Shown here: piece by piece, positions 27,039 to 36,897 of the stretch | Position numbering within the stretch: position 1 is the stretch's first letter | Layout of the letters: each line of letters opens with the position of its first letter | Assembly (NCBI RefSeq): GCF_045863935.1 | Contig: NZ_BTVP01000015.1 | Coordinates: 1-64,000 of the forward strand | Direction: 5' to 3' | Length of the DNA: 64,000 nt | Source: Parvibaculum sp045863935 | GTDB taxonomy: Bacteria; Pseudomonadota; Alphaproteobacteria; Parvibaculales; Parvibaculaceae | Made by a program: the position numbers and the translations under genes | The notes under the pieces: model-generated | Database searches by the model: none | What the model was told of the DNA's origin: nothing | Seen by the model: the letters and a program-made list of their open reading frames with translations, nothing else

Positions 27039-27941
27039 TTAAAGGCCAAAACGGCTCCAAAGGGAACGCCTCTCCGCCGCGGCGATGAGTCCATCCCCGA
27101 TTTCGCCCGCAAATCCGGCCCCGAGCCGCTCGAATCCGCCCGGGAACCGGGCAAACCCGACGCCGCCGCCCGGCCGCCACCAGGGCGTGCGCTGGGTCAC
27201 GAGCTTCAGTTTCACTTCCTTGCCGAAGAGATCGCGCATCTTGCCCCGGATATCGGCAATGCCGTCGATGAGGCCGCGCGCCAAGGCGCCCTCGCCCGCC
27301 CAGAACTCGCCGGAGAAGATCGCCGGGTCGTCCGCCTTCAGGCGGTCGCCGCGCGCATCCCGCACGAGCTTCTTGAAGTTCTCATGGACGTCCCTTTGCA
27401 GCGTCTCGAGGCGCTTCACATCCTCTTCCTTCTCGGGCTGGAAGGGATCGAGCATGGCCTTGCTTTCGCCCGCCGTATGGACGCGGCGCTCGACGCCGAG
27501 CTTCTCGATCAGGCCGGTAAAGCCGAAGCCCGCCGAGACGACGCCGATGGAGCCGATCACGGAACTTTCGTCCGCGTAGATCTCGTCCGCCGCGCAGGCG
27601 ATCATGTAGCCGCCGGACGCCGCCACGTCTTCGGCGAAGGCATAGACCGGCAGTTCCTTTTCCTCCGCCAGCGAACGAATGCGCTTGTAGATGAGCGAGG
27701 ACTGCACCGGCGAGCCGCCCGGCGAATTGACGATGAGCGCCACAGCCTTCACGCCCCTGAGCGAGAAAGCCGCTTCGAGCGGGCCCGCGACGGCGGCGAG
27801 ATTGAGCCCGCCGCGCAAGGGCTGCGACGGGCCGATGACGCCCGCGAGCCGCACCACGGCGACGACGGGCTTCGGCTCCCAGCCAGGGAGAATGCGGTTG
27901 CGGACGATCGGGGGGAGGAAAGGCGCGATGCGGTTTTTCAT
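27039..27941 (-). CDS. S49 family signal-peptide-peptidase-like protease (SppA/SohB type)
   Basis: A 300-residue serine protease of the ClpP/crotonase fold. It has NSPGGSPVQSSLI (about residue 85), then the catalytic Ser region VAASGGYMIACAADEI (Ser at about 117) and a Lys after SSVIGSIGVVSAGFGF that would complete the Ser-Lys dyad (in RRVHTAGESK, about 168). It is short like the C-terminal half of SppA. A membrane anchor is not clear. I chose ATG 27941, since the upstream frame adds 12 unrelated residues. Confidence 0.85.
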   Translation of the reverse strand: MKNRIAPFLPPIVRNRILPGWEPKPVVAVVRLAGVIGPSQPLRGGLNLAAVAGPLEAAFSLRGVKAVALIVNSPGGSPVQSSLIYKRIRSLAEEKELPVYAFAEDVAASGGYMIACAADEIYADESSVIGSIGVVSAGFGFTGLIEKLGVERRVHTAGESKAMLDPFQPEKEEDVKRLETLQRDVHENFKKLVRDARGDRLKADDPAIFSGEFWAGEGALARGLIDGIADIRGKMRDLFGKEVKLKLVTQRTPWWRPGGGVGFARFPGGFERLGAGFAGEIGDGLIAAAERRSLWSRFGL

Positions 27942-28019
27942 ACCATCACAAATAGGGATGCGGCGCGGTTGCGGCAAGCGGGATCGGATCCCACTGCCTC
28001 CGCGCCGCTTCCGCTTGTC

Positions 28020-29882
28020 CTACTTCCCGCGCTTGCGCAGCCCGCTCAATTGCGACACGTCGCGGACGGCGCCACGTGCCGCGCTGGTGGACATGGCGGC
28101 ATAAGCCTGAAGCGCCGGAGAGACGCGGCGCTTGCGCACCTCCTTCGGCATCCAGCCATCCTGCTCGGCCTTTTCGCGCCGTCCGGCCAGAACATCCTCC
28201 GCAACGGCGAGGTGGATCTTGCGGGCCGGAATGTCGATCTCGATGAGATCGCCCGTCTCGACGAGACCGATGGCGCCGCCCTCCGCCGCTTCCGGCGAGA
28301 CATGGCCGATGGACAGGCCCGACGTGCCGCCGGAGAAGCGGCCATCCGTCACCAGCGCGCAAAGTTTCCCCAGACCCTTCGACTTGATGTAGCTCGTCGG
28401 GTAGAGCATTTCCTGCATGCCGGGCCCGCCGCGCGGACCTTCGTAGCGGATGAGAACGACTTCACCGGCCTTGACCTCGTTGTTCAGAATGCCGAGGACG
28501 GCCGTGTCCTGACTTTCGTAGACGCGCGCAGGCCCCGAGAAAACGAGGTTCGACGGATCGACGCCGGCCGTCTTCACGATGCAGCCATCCTCCGCCAGAT
28601 TGCCGTACAGCACGGCCAGGCCGCCATCCTTCGAATAGGCATGTTCGATGTCGCGGATGACGCCGTTCGCGCGGTCGAGATCGAGATCGGGGTAGCGGCG
28701 CGACTGCGAGAAGGCTTCGGTGGTGCGCACGCCGCCCGGCGCGGCGCGGAAGAATTCATGCGCGTGATTGCTCTTCGACTTGCGAATGTCCCAATGATCG
28801 ATCGCCTCGCCGAGCGACGGGCTGTGAACGGTCGGGACATCGCGGTGAATGAGCCCGCCGCGATCGAGTTCACCGAGAATGGCGAAGATGCCGCCTGCGC
28901 GGTGCACGTCTTCCATGTGGACGTCGTTGCGCGCCGGCGCGACCTTCGAGAGGTTCGGCACATGACGCGACAGGCGGTCGATATCCTTCATCGTGAACGG
29001 CACTTCGCCCTCGAAGGCGGCGGCCAGAAGATGCAGGACCGTATTCGTCGAACCGCCCATGGCAATGTCGAGCGACATGGCGTTTTCAAAGGCCTCAAAC
29101 GTGGCGATGCTGCGCGGCAGGACGCCGGCATCGTCCGTCTCGTAATAGCGGCGGGTGATTTCGACGATCAGCCGGCCGGCCTCGAGAAACAGTTCCTTGC
29201 GGTCCGAATGCGTGGCCAGCGTCGAGCCGTTGCCCGGCAGGGACAGGCCGAGCGCTTCCGTCAGGCAGTTCATCGAATTGGCGGTGAACATGCCCGAGCA
29301 CGACCCGCAGGTCGGACAGGCCGAACGCTCGATAACGGCAACCTGGTTGTCGGAAACCGTGTCGTCGGCGGCGGCGATCATGGCATCGATGAGGTCGACA
29401 GCGCGGTCCTCGTCGTCCCATTTCACCTTGCCCGCTTCCATCGGTCCGCCCGAGACGAAGACCACCGGAATATTGAGGCGCATGGCAGCCATCAGCATGC
29501 CGGGCGTGATCTTGTCGCAATTGGAAATGCAGACCAGTGCGTCGGCGCAATGCGCGTTGACCATATATTCGACGCTGTCCGCGATGAGGTCGCGCGAGGG
29601 CAGGCTGTAGAGCATGCCGTCATGGCCCATGGCGATGCCGTCGTCGACCGCAATGGTGTTGAACTCCTTGGCGACCCCGCCCGCCTTTTCGATCTCGCGG
29701 GCGACAAGCTGCCCCATATCCTTCAGGTGCACATGGCCCGGCACGAACTGGGTGAAGGAATTGGCAATGGCGATGATCGGCTTGCCGAAATCGTCGTCTT
29801 TCATGCCTGTAGCGCGCCAGAGACCGCGGGCACCCGCCATATTGCGGCCATGGGTCGTGGTGCGGGAACGATAAGGAGGCAC
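28020..29882 (-). CDS. ilvD: dihydroxy-acid dehydratase
   Basis: A 620-residue Fe-S dehydratase for the third step of valine/isoleucine synthesis. Cluster-region cysteines are seen in VNAHCADALVCISNCDKITPG and CPTCGSCSGMFTANSMN. The MPPYRSRTTTHGRNMAGARGLWRATG N-terminal region and length match the long (E. coli-like) form. It sits between genes of unrelated function (SppA-like and TrmN6-like) and probably has its own promoter in 29883-30003. Confidence 0.95.
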   Translation of the reverse strand: MPPYRSRTTTHGRNMAGARGLWRATGMKDDDFGKPIIAIANSFTQFVPGHVHLKDMGQLVAREIEKAGGVAKEFNTIAVDDGIAMGHDGMLYSLPSRDLIADSVEYMVNAHCADALVCISNCDKITPGMLMAAMRLNIPVVFVSGGPMEAGKVKWDDEDRAVDLIDAMIAAADDTVSDNQVAVIERSACPTCGSCSGMFTANSMNCLTEALGLSLPGNGSTLATHSDRKELFLEAGRLIVEITRRYYETDDAGVLPRSIATFEAFENAMSLDIAMGGSTNTVLHLLAAAFEGEVPFTMKDIDRLSRHVPNLSKVAPARNDVHMEDVHRAGGIFAILGELDRGGLIHRDVPTVHSPSLGEAIDHWDIRKSKSNHAHEFFRAAPGGVRTTEAFSQSRRYPDLDLDRANGVIRDIEHAYSKDGGLAVLYGNLAEDGCIVKTAGVDPSNLVFSGPARVYESQDTAVLGILNNEVKAGEVVLIRYEGPRGGPGMQEMLYPTSYIKSKGLGKLCALVTDGRFSGGTSGLSIGHVSPEAAEGGAIGLVETGDLIEIDIPARKIHLAVAEDVLAGRREKAEQDGWMPKEVRKRRVSPALQAYAAMSTSAARGAVRDVSQLSGLRKRGK

Positions 29883-30003
29883 GGGAATTTCCTTTCAACG
29901 GGGAAGCAACGGCTCGCCGCTCCACATATGGAGAGCGGCGCGGGTATTTCTATCCGCGCGGAGGCGAACAGACAAACCCGCAAAAACCCTCATCTGATTA
30001 TGG

Positions 30004-30786
30004 TCAGCCCGGCTGGTCGAGCAGCAGCGCCTCGCCCCGGCGGAGCAGTGCCTCCGCCCGCTCGGTGAAACGCCCGTCGCGGCCATGCAGCACGAGGCCG
30101 GGACGCAGCACGAGCGGTGCCTTCGAGTCGCGCTGCCCGCGCAGGATGACGCGCGAGGCGGGCTTGCCCGTGGCGGGCCAGAGCGGAAAGACCTCGATGC
30201 CGCCGAGATGCCCCGTCATCGCGCCGAGCAAGCCGGCCAGCGCATCCGCGCGGTGAATGAAGGTGACCGTGCCTTTCGGGCGCGCCATCACGCAGGCAAA
30301 GCGCACCCAGTCGTCGAGGTCGGAGCCGAGCGTCAGATGCGCCTGCGCCTTGCTCTCATTGGGCGAGGCCGGGTTCGAGGCCGGATCGTGGAAGGGCGGA
30401 TTGGCGAAAACATGGTGCCAGGCATTGGGCTCGAAGCCCATCGCCACGAGATCGCGCACCGGCTGGCCAATATCGCCCTCGACGATCGAAACCCGGTCGC
30501 CCAGCGCGTTGCGGGTGATGTTTTCGCCCGCCAGCCGCGCAAGACCGGGCTGCAACTCGATTCCCGCCACCTCAAGCCCGTTCACACGCGAGGCGAGGCA
30601 GAGGCTCGCGACGCCGACGCCCGCACCGGCTTCGAGCACCCGCTCGCCCGCCCGCGCGGGCACGGCGGCGGCGAGCAGCACAGCGTCCAGTCCCGCGCGA
30701 TAGCCCTTGGCGGGCTGGAGGATGTTCAGCCTTCCATCCAGAAAGCCGTCATCGGTGGTCTCTTCACTGGCCGCCGTACCGCTCAT
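30004..30786 (-). CDS. tRNA1(Val) adenine-N6 methyltransferase-like protein
   Basis: A 260-residue SAM-dependent methyltransferase. It starts with DGFLDGRLNILQPAKGYRAGLDAVLLAAAVP, typical of TrmN6/YfiC, then has the SAM loop LEAGAGVGVASLCLA and the amino-methylase motif NPPF (about residue 133). E. coli TrmN6 methylates A37 of tRNA1(Val). Alphaproteobacterial relatives are alike, but the target here is inferred. It overlaps the DUF2007 gene by 4 bases. Confidence 0.83.
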   Translation of the reverse strand: MSGTAASEETTDDGFLDGRLNILQPAKGYRAGLDAVLLAAAVPARAGERVLEAGAGVGVASLCLASRVNGLEVAGIELQPGLARLAGENITRNALGDRVSIVEGDIGQPVRDLVAMGFEPNAWHHVFANPPFHDPASNPASPNESKAQAHLTLGSDLDDWVRFACVMARPKGTVTFIHRADALAGLLGAMTGHLGGIEVFPLWPATGKPASRVILRGQRDSKAPLVLRPGLVLHGRDGRFTERAEALLRRGEALLLDQPG

Positions 30787-31019
30787 CGGATCTCGCTCCC
30801 TCTGGCCTCGTCGAGAATCTTCCGTGCGCTCTCATAATCGTCGTCCGTCACCATGATACGCTTCGGCAGGATGCCGAGCGAGCCCTCGACAAGGCTCATA
30901 TGGCTGTCCATCTCGAAAGGTTCTATGCCCTCCTCCCTCAGCCTGTGTGTGAGGAAGGAGATGAAAACCGTGTCGTTGGTGCGAATCAGCTCTTTCACGC
31001 GCTGCATGCCTCCAGACAT
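30783..31019 (-). CDS. DUF2007 family protein
   Basis: A small protein of 78 residues (74 if it starts at ATG 31007). The core VKELIRTNDTVFISFLTHRLREEGIEPF and SLVEGSLGILPKRIMVTDDDYESARKIL match DUF2007, a PII-like ferredoxin fold proposed to act as a signal-transducing partner. No biochemical role is established. It overlaps the methyltransferase start, and this pair next to ispB is a common alphaproteobacterial arrangement. Confidence 0.82.
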   Translation of the reverse strand: MSGGMQRVKELIRTNDTVFISFLTHRLREEGIEPFEMDSHMSLVEGSLGILPKRIMVTDDDYESARKILDEARGSEIR

Positions 31020-31171
31020 TGCCCCGCCGGACGGGTTGCGGCATATAGCCTGCGGGCCTTGCCGCCCCCGGAGCCCCAACCTATGCTCCCTTGTGACGGC
31101 AGGATAACACAGGCCGTGGATGGAAAATCGGGTCTCCAGCCGGAAAACCGGCTTCAATTCAGGAGTGGCGA

Positions 31172-32191
31172 GTGGGTGTTGTTGTTCCCCTGGAGGAAGA
31201 TCGCGGTCGCGGCCAGAACGCCGTAGCGCAGCTTCAGGCGCTGGTGGCGAGCGAAATGGAAGCCGTCAACGAGTTCATCCGGGAGCGGATGGCGTCCGAC
31301 GTGCCGATGATCCCGGACCTCGCGAGCCACCTCATTAATTCTGGCGGCAAGCGGCTCAGGCCCATGCTCACCATCGCCTCTTCGCAGATGTGCGGTTACA
31401 CGGGCAAGGACCACATCAAGCTCGCGGCCACTGTCGAATTCCTGCACACGGCGACGCTCCTCCACGACGATGTGGTGGATGAGAGCGACCTGCGGCGCGG
31501 CAAGCGGACCGCGCGCACGATCTGGGGCAACCAGGCGAGCGTTCTCGTCGGCGATTTCCTGCTGGGTCGCGCCTTCAAGCTCATGGTCGAAACGAAGTCG
31601 CTGCGCGCGCTCGAAATCATCGCGGACGCCGCCTCCATCATCGCCGAAGGCGAGGTGATGCAGCTTGCCGCCGCCAAGGACACCGGCACGACGGAAGACG
31701 CCTATCTGCGCGTCATCTCGGCGAAGACCGCTGCCCTTTTCGCCGCGGCGACCGAAATCGGAGCCGTCATCTCCGGGCGCAACGGCAGCGAGGCAGCGGC
31801 GCTGGAATCCTATGGCCGCAATCTCGGCATCGCCTTCCAGCTTGTCGACGACGCGCTCGACTATGGTGGCCGCGCGGCCTCGCTCGGCAAGAATGTCGGC
31901 GACGATTTCCGCGAGGGCAAGATCACGCTGCCCGTCGTTCTCGCCTTCCGGCGCGGCACGGCGGAGGAACGCGCCTTCTGGCAGCGGACGCTGCAGGACG
32001 GCGACCGGCAGGAGGGCGACCTCGAAAAGGCGGTCGAGTTCATGCAGCGTCATTCGGCGCTCGAGGACACCACCTCTCGCGCGCGGCATTACGGCGCCAT
32101 CGCCATCGATGCGCTGGCGATCTTCCCCGAGAGCGAGTACCGGGATGCGCTGACGCTGCTCGTCGAGTTCTGCATCAACCGCAATCATTGA
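31172..32191 (+). CDS. ispB: polyprenyl diphosphate synthase (octaprenyl/decaprenyl type)
   Basis: A 339-residue trans-prenyltransferase supplying the ubiquinone side chain. Both aspartate motifs are visible: LLHDDVVDESD (about residue 98) and FQLVDDALDYGG (about 225). KRLRPML binds IPP phosphate. It starts with GTG 31172, six bases after AGGAG. It is divergent from the DUF2007 gene. Chain length (C40 or C50) cannot be read from sequence. Confidence 0.9.
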   Translation: MGVVVPLEEDRGRGQNAVAQLQALVASEMEAVNEFIRERMASDVPMIPDLASHLINSGGKRLRPMLTIASSQMCGYTGKDHIKLAATVEFLHTATLLHDDVVDESDLRRGKRTARTIWGNQASVLVGDFLLGRAFKLMVETKSLRALEIIADAASIIAEGEVMQLAAAKDTGTTEDAYLRVISAKTAALFAAATEIGAVISGRNGSEAAALESYGRNLGIAFQLVDDALDYGGRAASLGKNVGDDFREGKITLPVVLAFRRGTAEERAFWQRTLQDGDRQEGDLEKAVEFMQRHSALEDTTSRARHYGAIAIDALAIFPESEYRDALTLLVEFCINRNH

Positions 32192-32209
32192 TCTGGCACT
32201 GATCCGGTT

Positions 32210-33076
32210 TCAGACGGCCTCGCCCGCTGCGATCCACCAGCCGGGATGCGCGGTGGCGAGCGCGCGTGCCGCTTCGCCGGCCGCGGCCTGCGAGGGATAG
32301 AGGCCGAAACATGTCGCGCCCGAGCCCGACATGCGCGCGAGCAGGCAATCGGCCGTCGCGGCGATGGCATCCCGCACCTCGCCCACGGCCGGGGCGAGCG
32401 CGATGGCGGGCGCTTCGAGGTCGTTTCCCTCTTCCGCCGCCCAGCGCACGAGAAGGTCGAGCGTCGCGAAGGCCGGCAGTGCCGGATCGGACGGCAGCGC
32501 GTCGAGCGGCGGCGCCGCCAATTCCCTGAAGACGGCGGGCGTCGAAAGCGCGATGCCGGGATTGGCGAGCACCATCCAGAAGGCGGGCAACGGCAGGCGG
32601 GCGATCTTTTCCCCGACGCCCCACATCAAGGCGGAGGACGAGGCAAGGCATACCGGCACATCGGCGCCGAGCGATGCGGCGAGCGTCACGAGCGAAGTCT
32701 TGTCCGGCTCGATCTTCCAGAGTCGCATCAGCGCTCTCAGCGCCGCAGCCGCATCCGCCGAGCCGCCGCCGATACCGGAGGCAACCGGCAGGTTCTTCTC
32801 AAGCGCGAGATGCGCGCCCGCCGCCACGCTGCCAAGTTCGCGAAGCGCGCGGCCTGCGCGCAGCACGAGGTTGTCGGCTTCGGCGTCGAGCGCGGGCGCG
32901 AAGGGCCCCGTCACATCGAGAGACATCCCCTCGGCATGATCCGCCGTCACGCGGTCGCCGATGCGTGCGAAGGCGACGAGGCTGCGCAGCTCGTGATAGC
33001 CGTCCTCCCTGCGTCCCAGGATGCGAAGCGTCAGGTTGATCTTGGCAAAGGCATCTTCCGTCACCGGCCCCGGCAT
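32210..33076 (-). CDS. ispE: 4-diphosphocytidyl-2-C-methyl-D-erythritol kinase
   Basis: A 288-residue GHMP kinase of the non-mevalonate isoprenoid pathway. The N-terminal AFAKINLTLRILGRREDGYHELRSL, the ATP loop LPVASGIGGGSADAAAALR (about residue 90) and the C-terminal RMSGSGATCFGLY are all family marks. I chose ATG 33076; a longer frame adds 24 Arg-rich residues. It lies 4 bases after the TPR gene stop. ispB and ispH in this window serve the same pathway. Confidence 0.93.
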   Translation of the reverse strand: MPGPVTEDAFAKINLTLRILGRREDGYHELRSLVAFARIGDRVTADHAEGMSLDVTGPFAPALDAEADNLVLRAGRALRELGSVAAGAHLALEKNLPVASGIGGGSADAAAALRALMRLWKIEPDKTSLVTLAASLGADVPVCLASSSALMWGVGEKIARLPLPAFWMVLANPGIALSTPAVFRELAAPPLDALPSDPALPAFATLDLLVRWAAEEGNDLEAPAIALAPAVGEVRDAIAATADCLLARMSGSGATCFGLYPSQAAAGEAARALATAHPGWWIAAGEAV

Positions 33077-33080
33077 GGGT

Positions 33081-34880
33081 TCACGATCCCGCCGCGCCCG
33101 CGGGCATGCTGCCCTTGAGGTCGTTTTCGGCGCGCTCGCCCGCCTCAAGGCCGAGATCGAGCTTTGTGCGGAGGATGCTTTCGCGCTTCGCCTCCGGCTT
33201 CATGGAAAGCGCGTGGCTCCACTGGAAGCGCGCCTCGATCTTGCGTCCGACCTTCCAGAACGCGTCGCCGAGATGCTCGTTGATTGTCGGATCGCCGGGC
33301 TGCAACTCCGCCGCGCGTTCGAGATATTTGACGGCGAGGTCGTATTCGCCGAGCCGGTAGCGCGCCCAGCCGAGGCTGTCCACGATGAAGCCGTCATTCG
33401 GGCGGCGCTCCACCGCCTTCTCGATCATGGCGAGTGCCTCGTCGAGATTGCGATGCTGTTCGACCCAGGAATAACCGAGATAGTTCAGAACAAGCGGGTG
33501 CTCGTCCGACATGGAGAGGGCGAGCAGGAGGTCGGCCTCCGCCTTGTCCCATTCCCCCAGGCGCTCGAAGCAGATGCCGCGCGCATAGTAGAGCGTCCAG
33601 TCCGAGGAATCGGGTTCGCCGGAAAGCGCAATCGCGCGATCGTATTGCGCCGCCGCAGCAGCATAGTTCTCCGCGGCGCGATAGATATCGCCCATCGCGA
33701 CGACCGGCTCGACCGCTTGCGGGTTTCTCTTCGCCGCGCCTTCGAGGACGCCGATCGCCTCCGCCTGCCGTTCCATCTCATTCAGGGCGAGCGCGGTCTG
33801 GATGCGTGCATTCATGGCGAGGGGCGAGTCCGTGCCGACCTTCCCATAGGCCGCGACCGCATCGGCCCAGCGCTTCTGCTGCTCATAGGTGCCCGCGAGA
33901 AGCGACTGCGCGATGTCGAAATCGGGCCGCATATAGAGCGCGAGGCGCAAATAGAGTTCGGCGAGATTGCTCGACGTGTCGCTCGCGAGCGCGCTGCCGA
34001 GACCGTAGAGCGCTTCCGCCGTTCCCTCCGCCGCGTCGTTCACGAGAGGCGGCAAGGTCTCGCCGCCCGCGAGCCGCGTCAGCGCATCCCTGGCGAGCGG
34101 ATGGTCGGGCGAGAGTTCGAGGAAACCTTCAAGCACGGCGCGCGCCTCGTCGGCGCGTCCCTGCCGCTGCAGATAGCTCGCATAGGCTTCCACAATGCGG
34201 ATGGACCCGCCGCCGCTCGTTTCCATCGCTTCGGCATAGGCCTCGCCCGCGCCGTTCTCGTCGCCGAGCACTTCGAGCATCAGGCCTTCGTGGAAGGAGC
34301 TGAAAAGGGTGAAAGCCGCACGGCCACTGAAGGTGCCGATCTGTTCGAGCGCCAGGTCTTTGTCGCCCTCGCCGACGGCCGCCCATGCGGCGGTCAGCGT
34401 GCCGACAAGCGCCGTGAAGGGGCCGGGCGCCGCCGCGGCGATCTGCTCTCGCGCCTGCCTGTAATCGCCGCTTTTCAACTCGGCGAGCGCGAGGGTGAGC
34501 CGGGGCATGCGTTCGCCGGAATTGAGCGCCACGAGCCTGCGCGCCAGCGGAATGGCGCGGTCCATGTCGCCGCCGACCAGCGCCGACATGAAGGCGCGGT
34601 CGAGGATCACCGGATCGTTCGGCTGGTCCGCCAGCGCCTTGTCGTAGAAATCGCCCGCCTTGAGATTGTCGTTCACGGAAGCGGCATGGCGTCCGGCCAG
34701 ATAAGCGCCGTAAGGCGTATCCGCATCGCCTCGCGAAAAGAGGCCTCCGGAAAGGCCGTTCATCCCGGCGCAGCCACCGAGCAGCGGGGCAAGGAGGGCG
34801 AACATGACGGCCGCTCGCGCCGCGCGCCCTTTACGCAGGACCGGCGTTGCGCGCGCCAACGCCGTATCGACACATTCCAT
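33081..34880 (-). CDS. TPR-repeat lipoprotein
   Basis: A 599-residue protein with an N-terminal export signal and lipobox (LLAPLLGGC, Cys at about residue 37), then about ten TPR-like repeats, clearest at residues 380-570 (for example NYLGYSWVEQHRNLDEALAMIEKAVERRP and SLGWARYRLGEYDLAVKYLERA). It is probably a membrane-anchored periplasmic scaffold. No enzymatic domain is seen. It belongs to the etfD-TPR-ispE order common in alphaproteobacteria; its job is unknown. Confidence 0.83.
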   Translation of the reverse strand: MECVDTALARATPVLRKGRAARAAVMFALLAPLLGGCAGMNGLSGGLFSRGDADTPYGAYLAGRHAASVNDNLKAGDFYDKALADQPNDPVILDRAFMSALVGGDMDRAIPLARRLVALNSGERMPRLTLALAELKSGDYRQAREQIAAAAPGPFTALVGTLTAAWAAVGEGDKDLALEQIGTFSGRAAFTLFSSFHEGLMLEVLGDENGAGEAYAEAMETSGGGSIRIVEAYASYLQRQGRADEARAVLEGFLELSPDHPLARDALTRLAGGETLPPLVNDAAEGTAEALYGLGSALASDTSSNLAELYLRLALYMRPDFDIAQSLLAGTYEQQKRWADAVAAYGKVGTDSPLAMNARIQTALALNEMERQAEAIGVLEGAAKRNPQAVEPVVAMGDIYRAAENYAAAAAQYDRAIALSGEPDSSDWTLYYARGICFERLGEWDKAEADLLLALSMSDEHPLVLNYLGYSWVEQHRNLDEALAMIEKAVERRPNDGFIVDSLGWARYRLGEYDLAVKYLERAAELQPGDPTINEHLGDAFWKVGRKIEARFQWSHALSMKPEAKRESILRTKLDLGLEAGERAENDLKGSMPAGAAGS

Positions 34881-34997
34881 CCGGGGCCGGCCTCCGTGCC
34901 TTCAGGTCTCCGGCCCGCCGAAAGGGCGAACCGTCATCACACTATATAAAAGCAGCATGCCCCGCCATGCCGCCATCCGGCGATGCCGCGCGTCCCG

Positions 34998-36668
34998 TCA
35001 CATATTCGGGTAATTCGGGCCGCCGCCGCCTTCCGGCACCGTCCAGTTGATGTTCTGGGCCGGGTCCTTGATGTCGCAGGTCTTGCAGTGGACGCAGTTC
35101 TGCGCGTTGATCTGGAAACGCGGGTTGGAGCCGTCCTCGTCGCGCACGACCTCGTAGACGCCTGCCGGGCAGTAGCGCTGCGCGGGCTCCGCGAAGTTCG
35201 GCAGGTTGTAGGCGATCGGAATGGCCGGGTCCTTGAGCTTGAGGTGCACCGGCTGGTCTTCCTCGTGGTTCGTCGCCGAGATGAAGACGGAGGACAGCTT
35301 GTCGAAGGAGATCTTCCCGTCGGGCTTCGGGTAGTCGATCGGCTTGCACTCGCTCGCCTTCTTGATCGACTCGTAGTCTGCCTTCTTGTGCCGCAGCGTG
35401 AAGGGCAGGCCGATCCCGAGATTGTTCATCCACATGTCGACGGCGCCAAGGCCGATGCCCATGAACGTACCGAGCTTCGACCAGAGCGGCTTCACGTTGC
35501 GCACGCGCTTCAGGTCCTTGTAGACCGGGCTCTTCTCATAGGCTTGCGTGTAAGCCACGAGTTCGTCGCCCTGACGTCCGTCCTTCACCGCCTCGAAGGC
35601 CGCTTCCGCGCCCATCTTGCCGGTCAGCATGGCGTTGTGGCTGCCCTTGATACGCGGCACGTTGACGAAGCCCGCCGAGCAGCCGATCAGCGCGCCGCCC
35701 GGGAAGGTGAGCTTCGGCACGGACTGGAAGCCACCCTCGGTGATCGCGCGCGCGCCATAGGCGATGCGCTTGCCGCCCTCGAACGTCTCGACGACGGACG
35801 GATGGTGCTTGAAGCGCTGGAACTCGTCGAAGGGCGAGAGGTAGGGGTTCTTGTAGTTCAGGTGAACCACGAAGCCGACCGAAACGAGATTCTCGCCGAA
35901 GTGATAGAGGAAGGAGCCGCCGCCGGTCGAATTGTCGAGCGGCCAGCCCATCGTGTGCTGCACGAGGCCCTTCTTGTGCTTCGCGGGGTCGATTTCCCAG
36001 AGTTCCTTCAGGCCGATGCCGAACTTCTGCGGCTCGCGGCCCTCGTCGAGCTTGAACTTGCGGATCAGTTCCTTCGACAGCGAACCGCGCACGCCTTCGG
36101 CGAAGAGCGTGTACTTGCCGCGCAGTTCCATGCCGGGCGTGTAGCTGTCCTTGTGGCTGCCGTCCCTGGCGACGCCCATGTCGCCGGTGACGACGCCGCG
36201 CACCGAGCCGTCCTCGCCGTAGAGGACTTCCGCGCCCGCGAAACCCGGATAGATTTCGACACCGAGCGCTTCGGCCTGCTCGGCGAGCCAGCGGCAGACA
36301 TTGCCGAGGCTGACGATGTAATTGCCGTGATTGTTCATCAGCGGCGGGAACAGGAAGTTCGGCACGCGAATGCCGCCGGACGGCCCCAGGTAGATGAAGT
36401 GGTCGGCGGTGACTTCGGTGTCGATCGGGGCGCCTTTTTCGCGCCAGTCGGGGATCAGCGCATCGAGGCCGATCGGGTCGATCACGGCGCCCGAAAGAAT
36501 ATGCGCGCCGACTTCCGAGCCTTTTTCGATCAGGCAGACGGAAATGTCGAAATCCTCTTCCGCCGCGAGCTGGCGCAGCCGGATGGCCGCTGAAAGGCCC
36601 GCCGGGCCGCCGCCGACGATGACGACGTCATATTCCATGTACTCGCGTTCGACTGCCGCGTCGCTCAT
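34998..36668 (-). CDS. etfD: electron transfer flavoprotein-ubiquinone oxidoreductase
   Basis: A 556-residue membrane-associated FAD and [4Fe-4S] enzyme that passes electrons from ETF, reduced by beta-oxidation dehydrogenases, to ubiquinone. The FAD loop VVIVGGGPAGLSAAIRL is near residue 15, GAHILSGAVIDP near residue 55, and the C-terminal cluster cysteines are in RYCPAGVYE and NCVHCKTCDIKDP. ATG 36668 has AAGGAG ahead of it; one 8 codons upstream does not. Confidence 0.95.
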   Translation of the reverse strand: MSDAAVEREYMEYDVVIVGGGPAGLSAAIRLRQLAAEEDFDISVCLIEKGSEVGAHILSGAVIDPIGLDALIPDWREKGAPIDTEVTADHFIYLGPSGGIRVPNFLFPPLMNNHGNYIVSLGNVCRWLAEQAEALGVEIYPGFAGAEVLYGEDGSVRGVVTGDMGVARDGSHKDSYTPGMELRGKYTLFAEGVRGSLSKELIRKFKLDEGREPQKFGIGLKELWEIDPAKHKKGLVQHTMGWPLDNSTGGGSFLYHFGENLVSVGFVVHLNYKNPYLSPFDEFQRFKHHPSVVETFEGGKRIAYGARAITEGGFQSVPKLTFPGGALIGCSAGFVNVPRIKGSHNAMLTGKMGAEAAFEAVKDGRQGDELVAYTQAYEKSPVYKDLKRVRNVKPLWSKLGTFMGIGLGAVDMWMNNLGIGLPFTLRHKKADYESIKKASECKPIDYPKPDGKISFDKLSSVFISATNHEEDQPVHLKLKDPAIPIAYNLPNFAEPAQRYCPAGVYEVVRDEDGSNPRFQINAQNCVHCKTCDIKDPAQNINWTVPEGGGGPNYPNM

Positions 36669-36897
36669 AATTCTTTTCTCCTTATCCGGCACAAACCTTG
36701 GGATTGTGCCGCCGGACCGCCGCTCGGAAACAGGGCCCCGTTATGGTGCGGATGCCCTTGCGGGTCAATATGTCGGGCCTCGTGGAACCGCCCTGCACCA
36801 GTTGCATGTCATTCTCAACAAGACGCACGTTCCCGCGCGATATAGAACGAGTGTAGGTTCGCTCTTGTGACCGTCAAATGGCAGGAAAGGATCGGCG

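Noticed and set aside
26760..30068. Very long open frame on the plus strand opposite sppA-like and ilvD
   Set aside because: It lies antisense to clear genes, has Arg/Ala/Asp-rich low-complexity translation and no family character. Such frames are common in GC-rich DNA.
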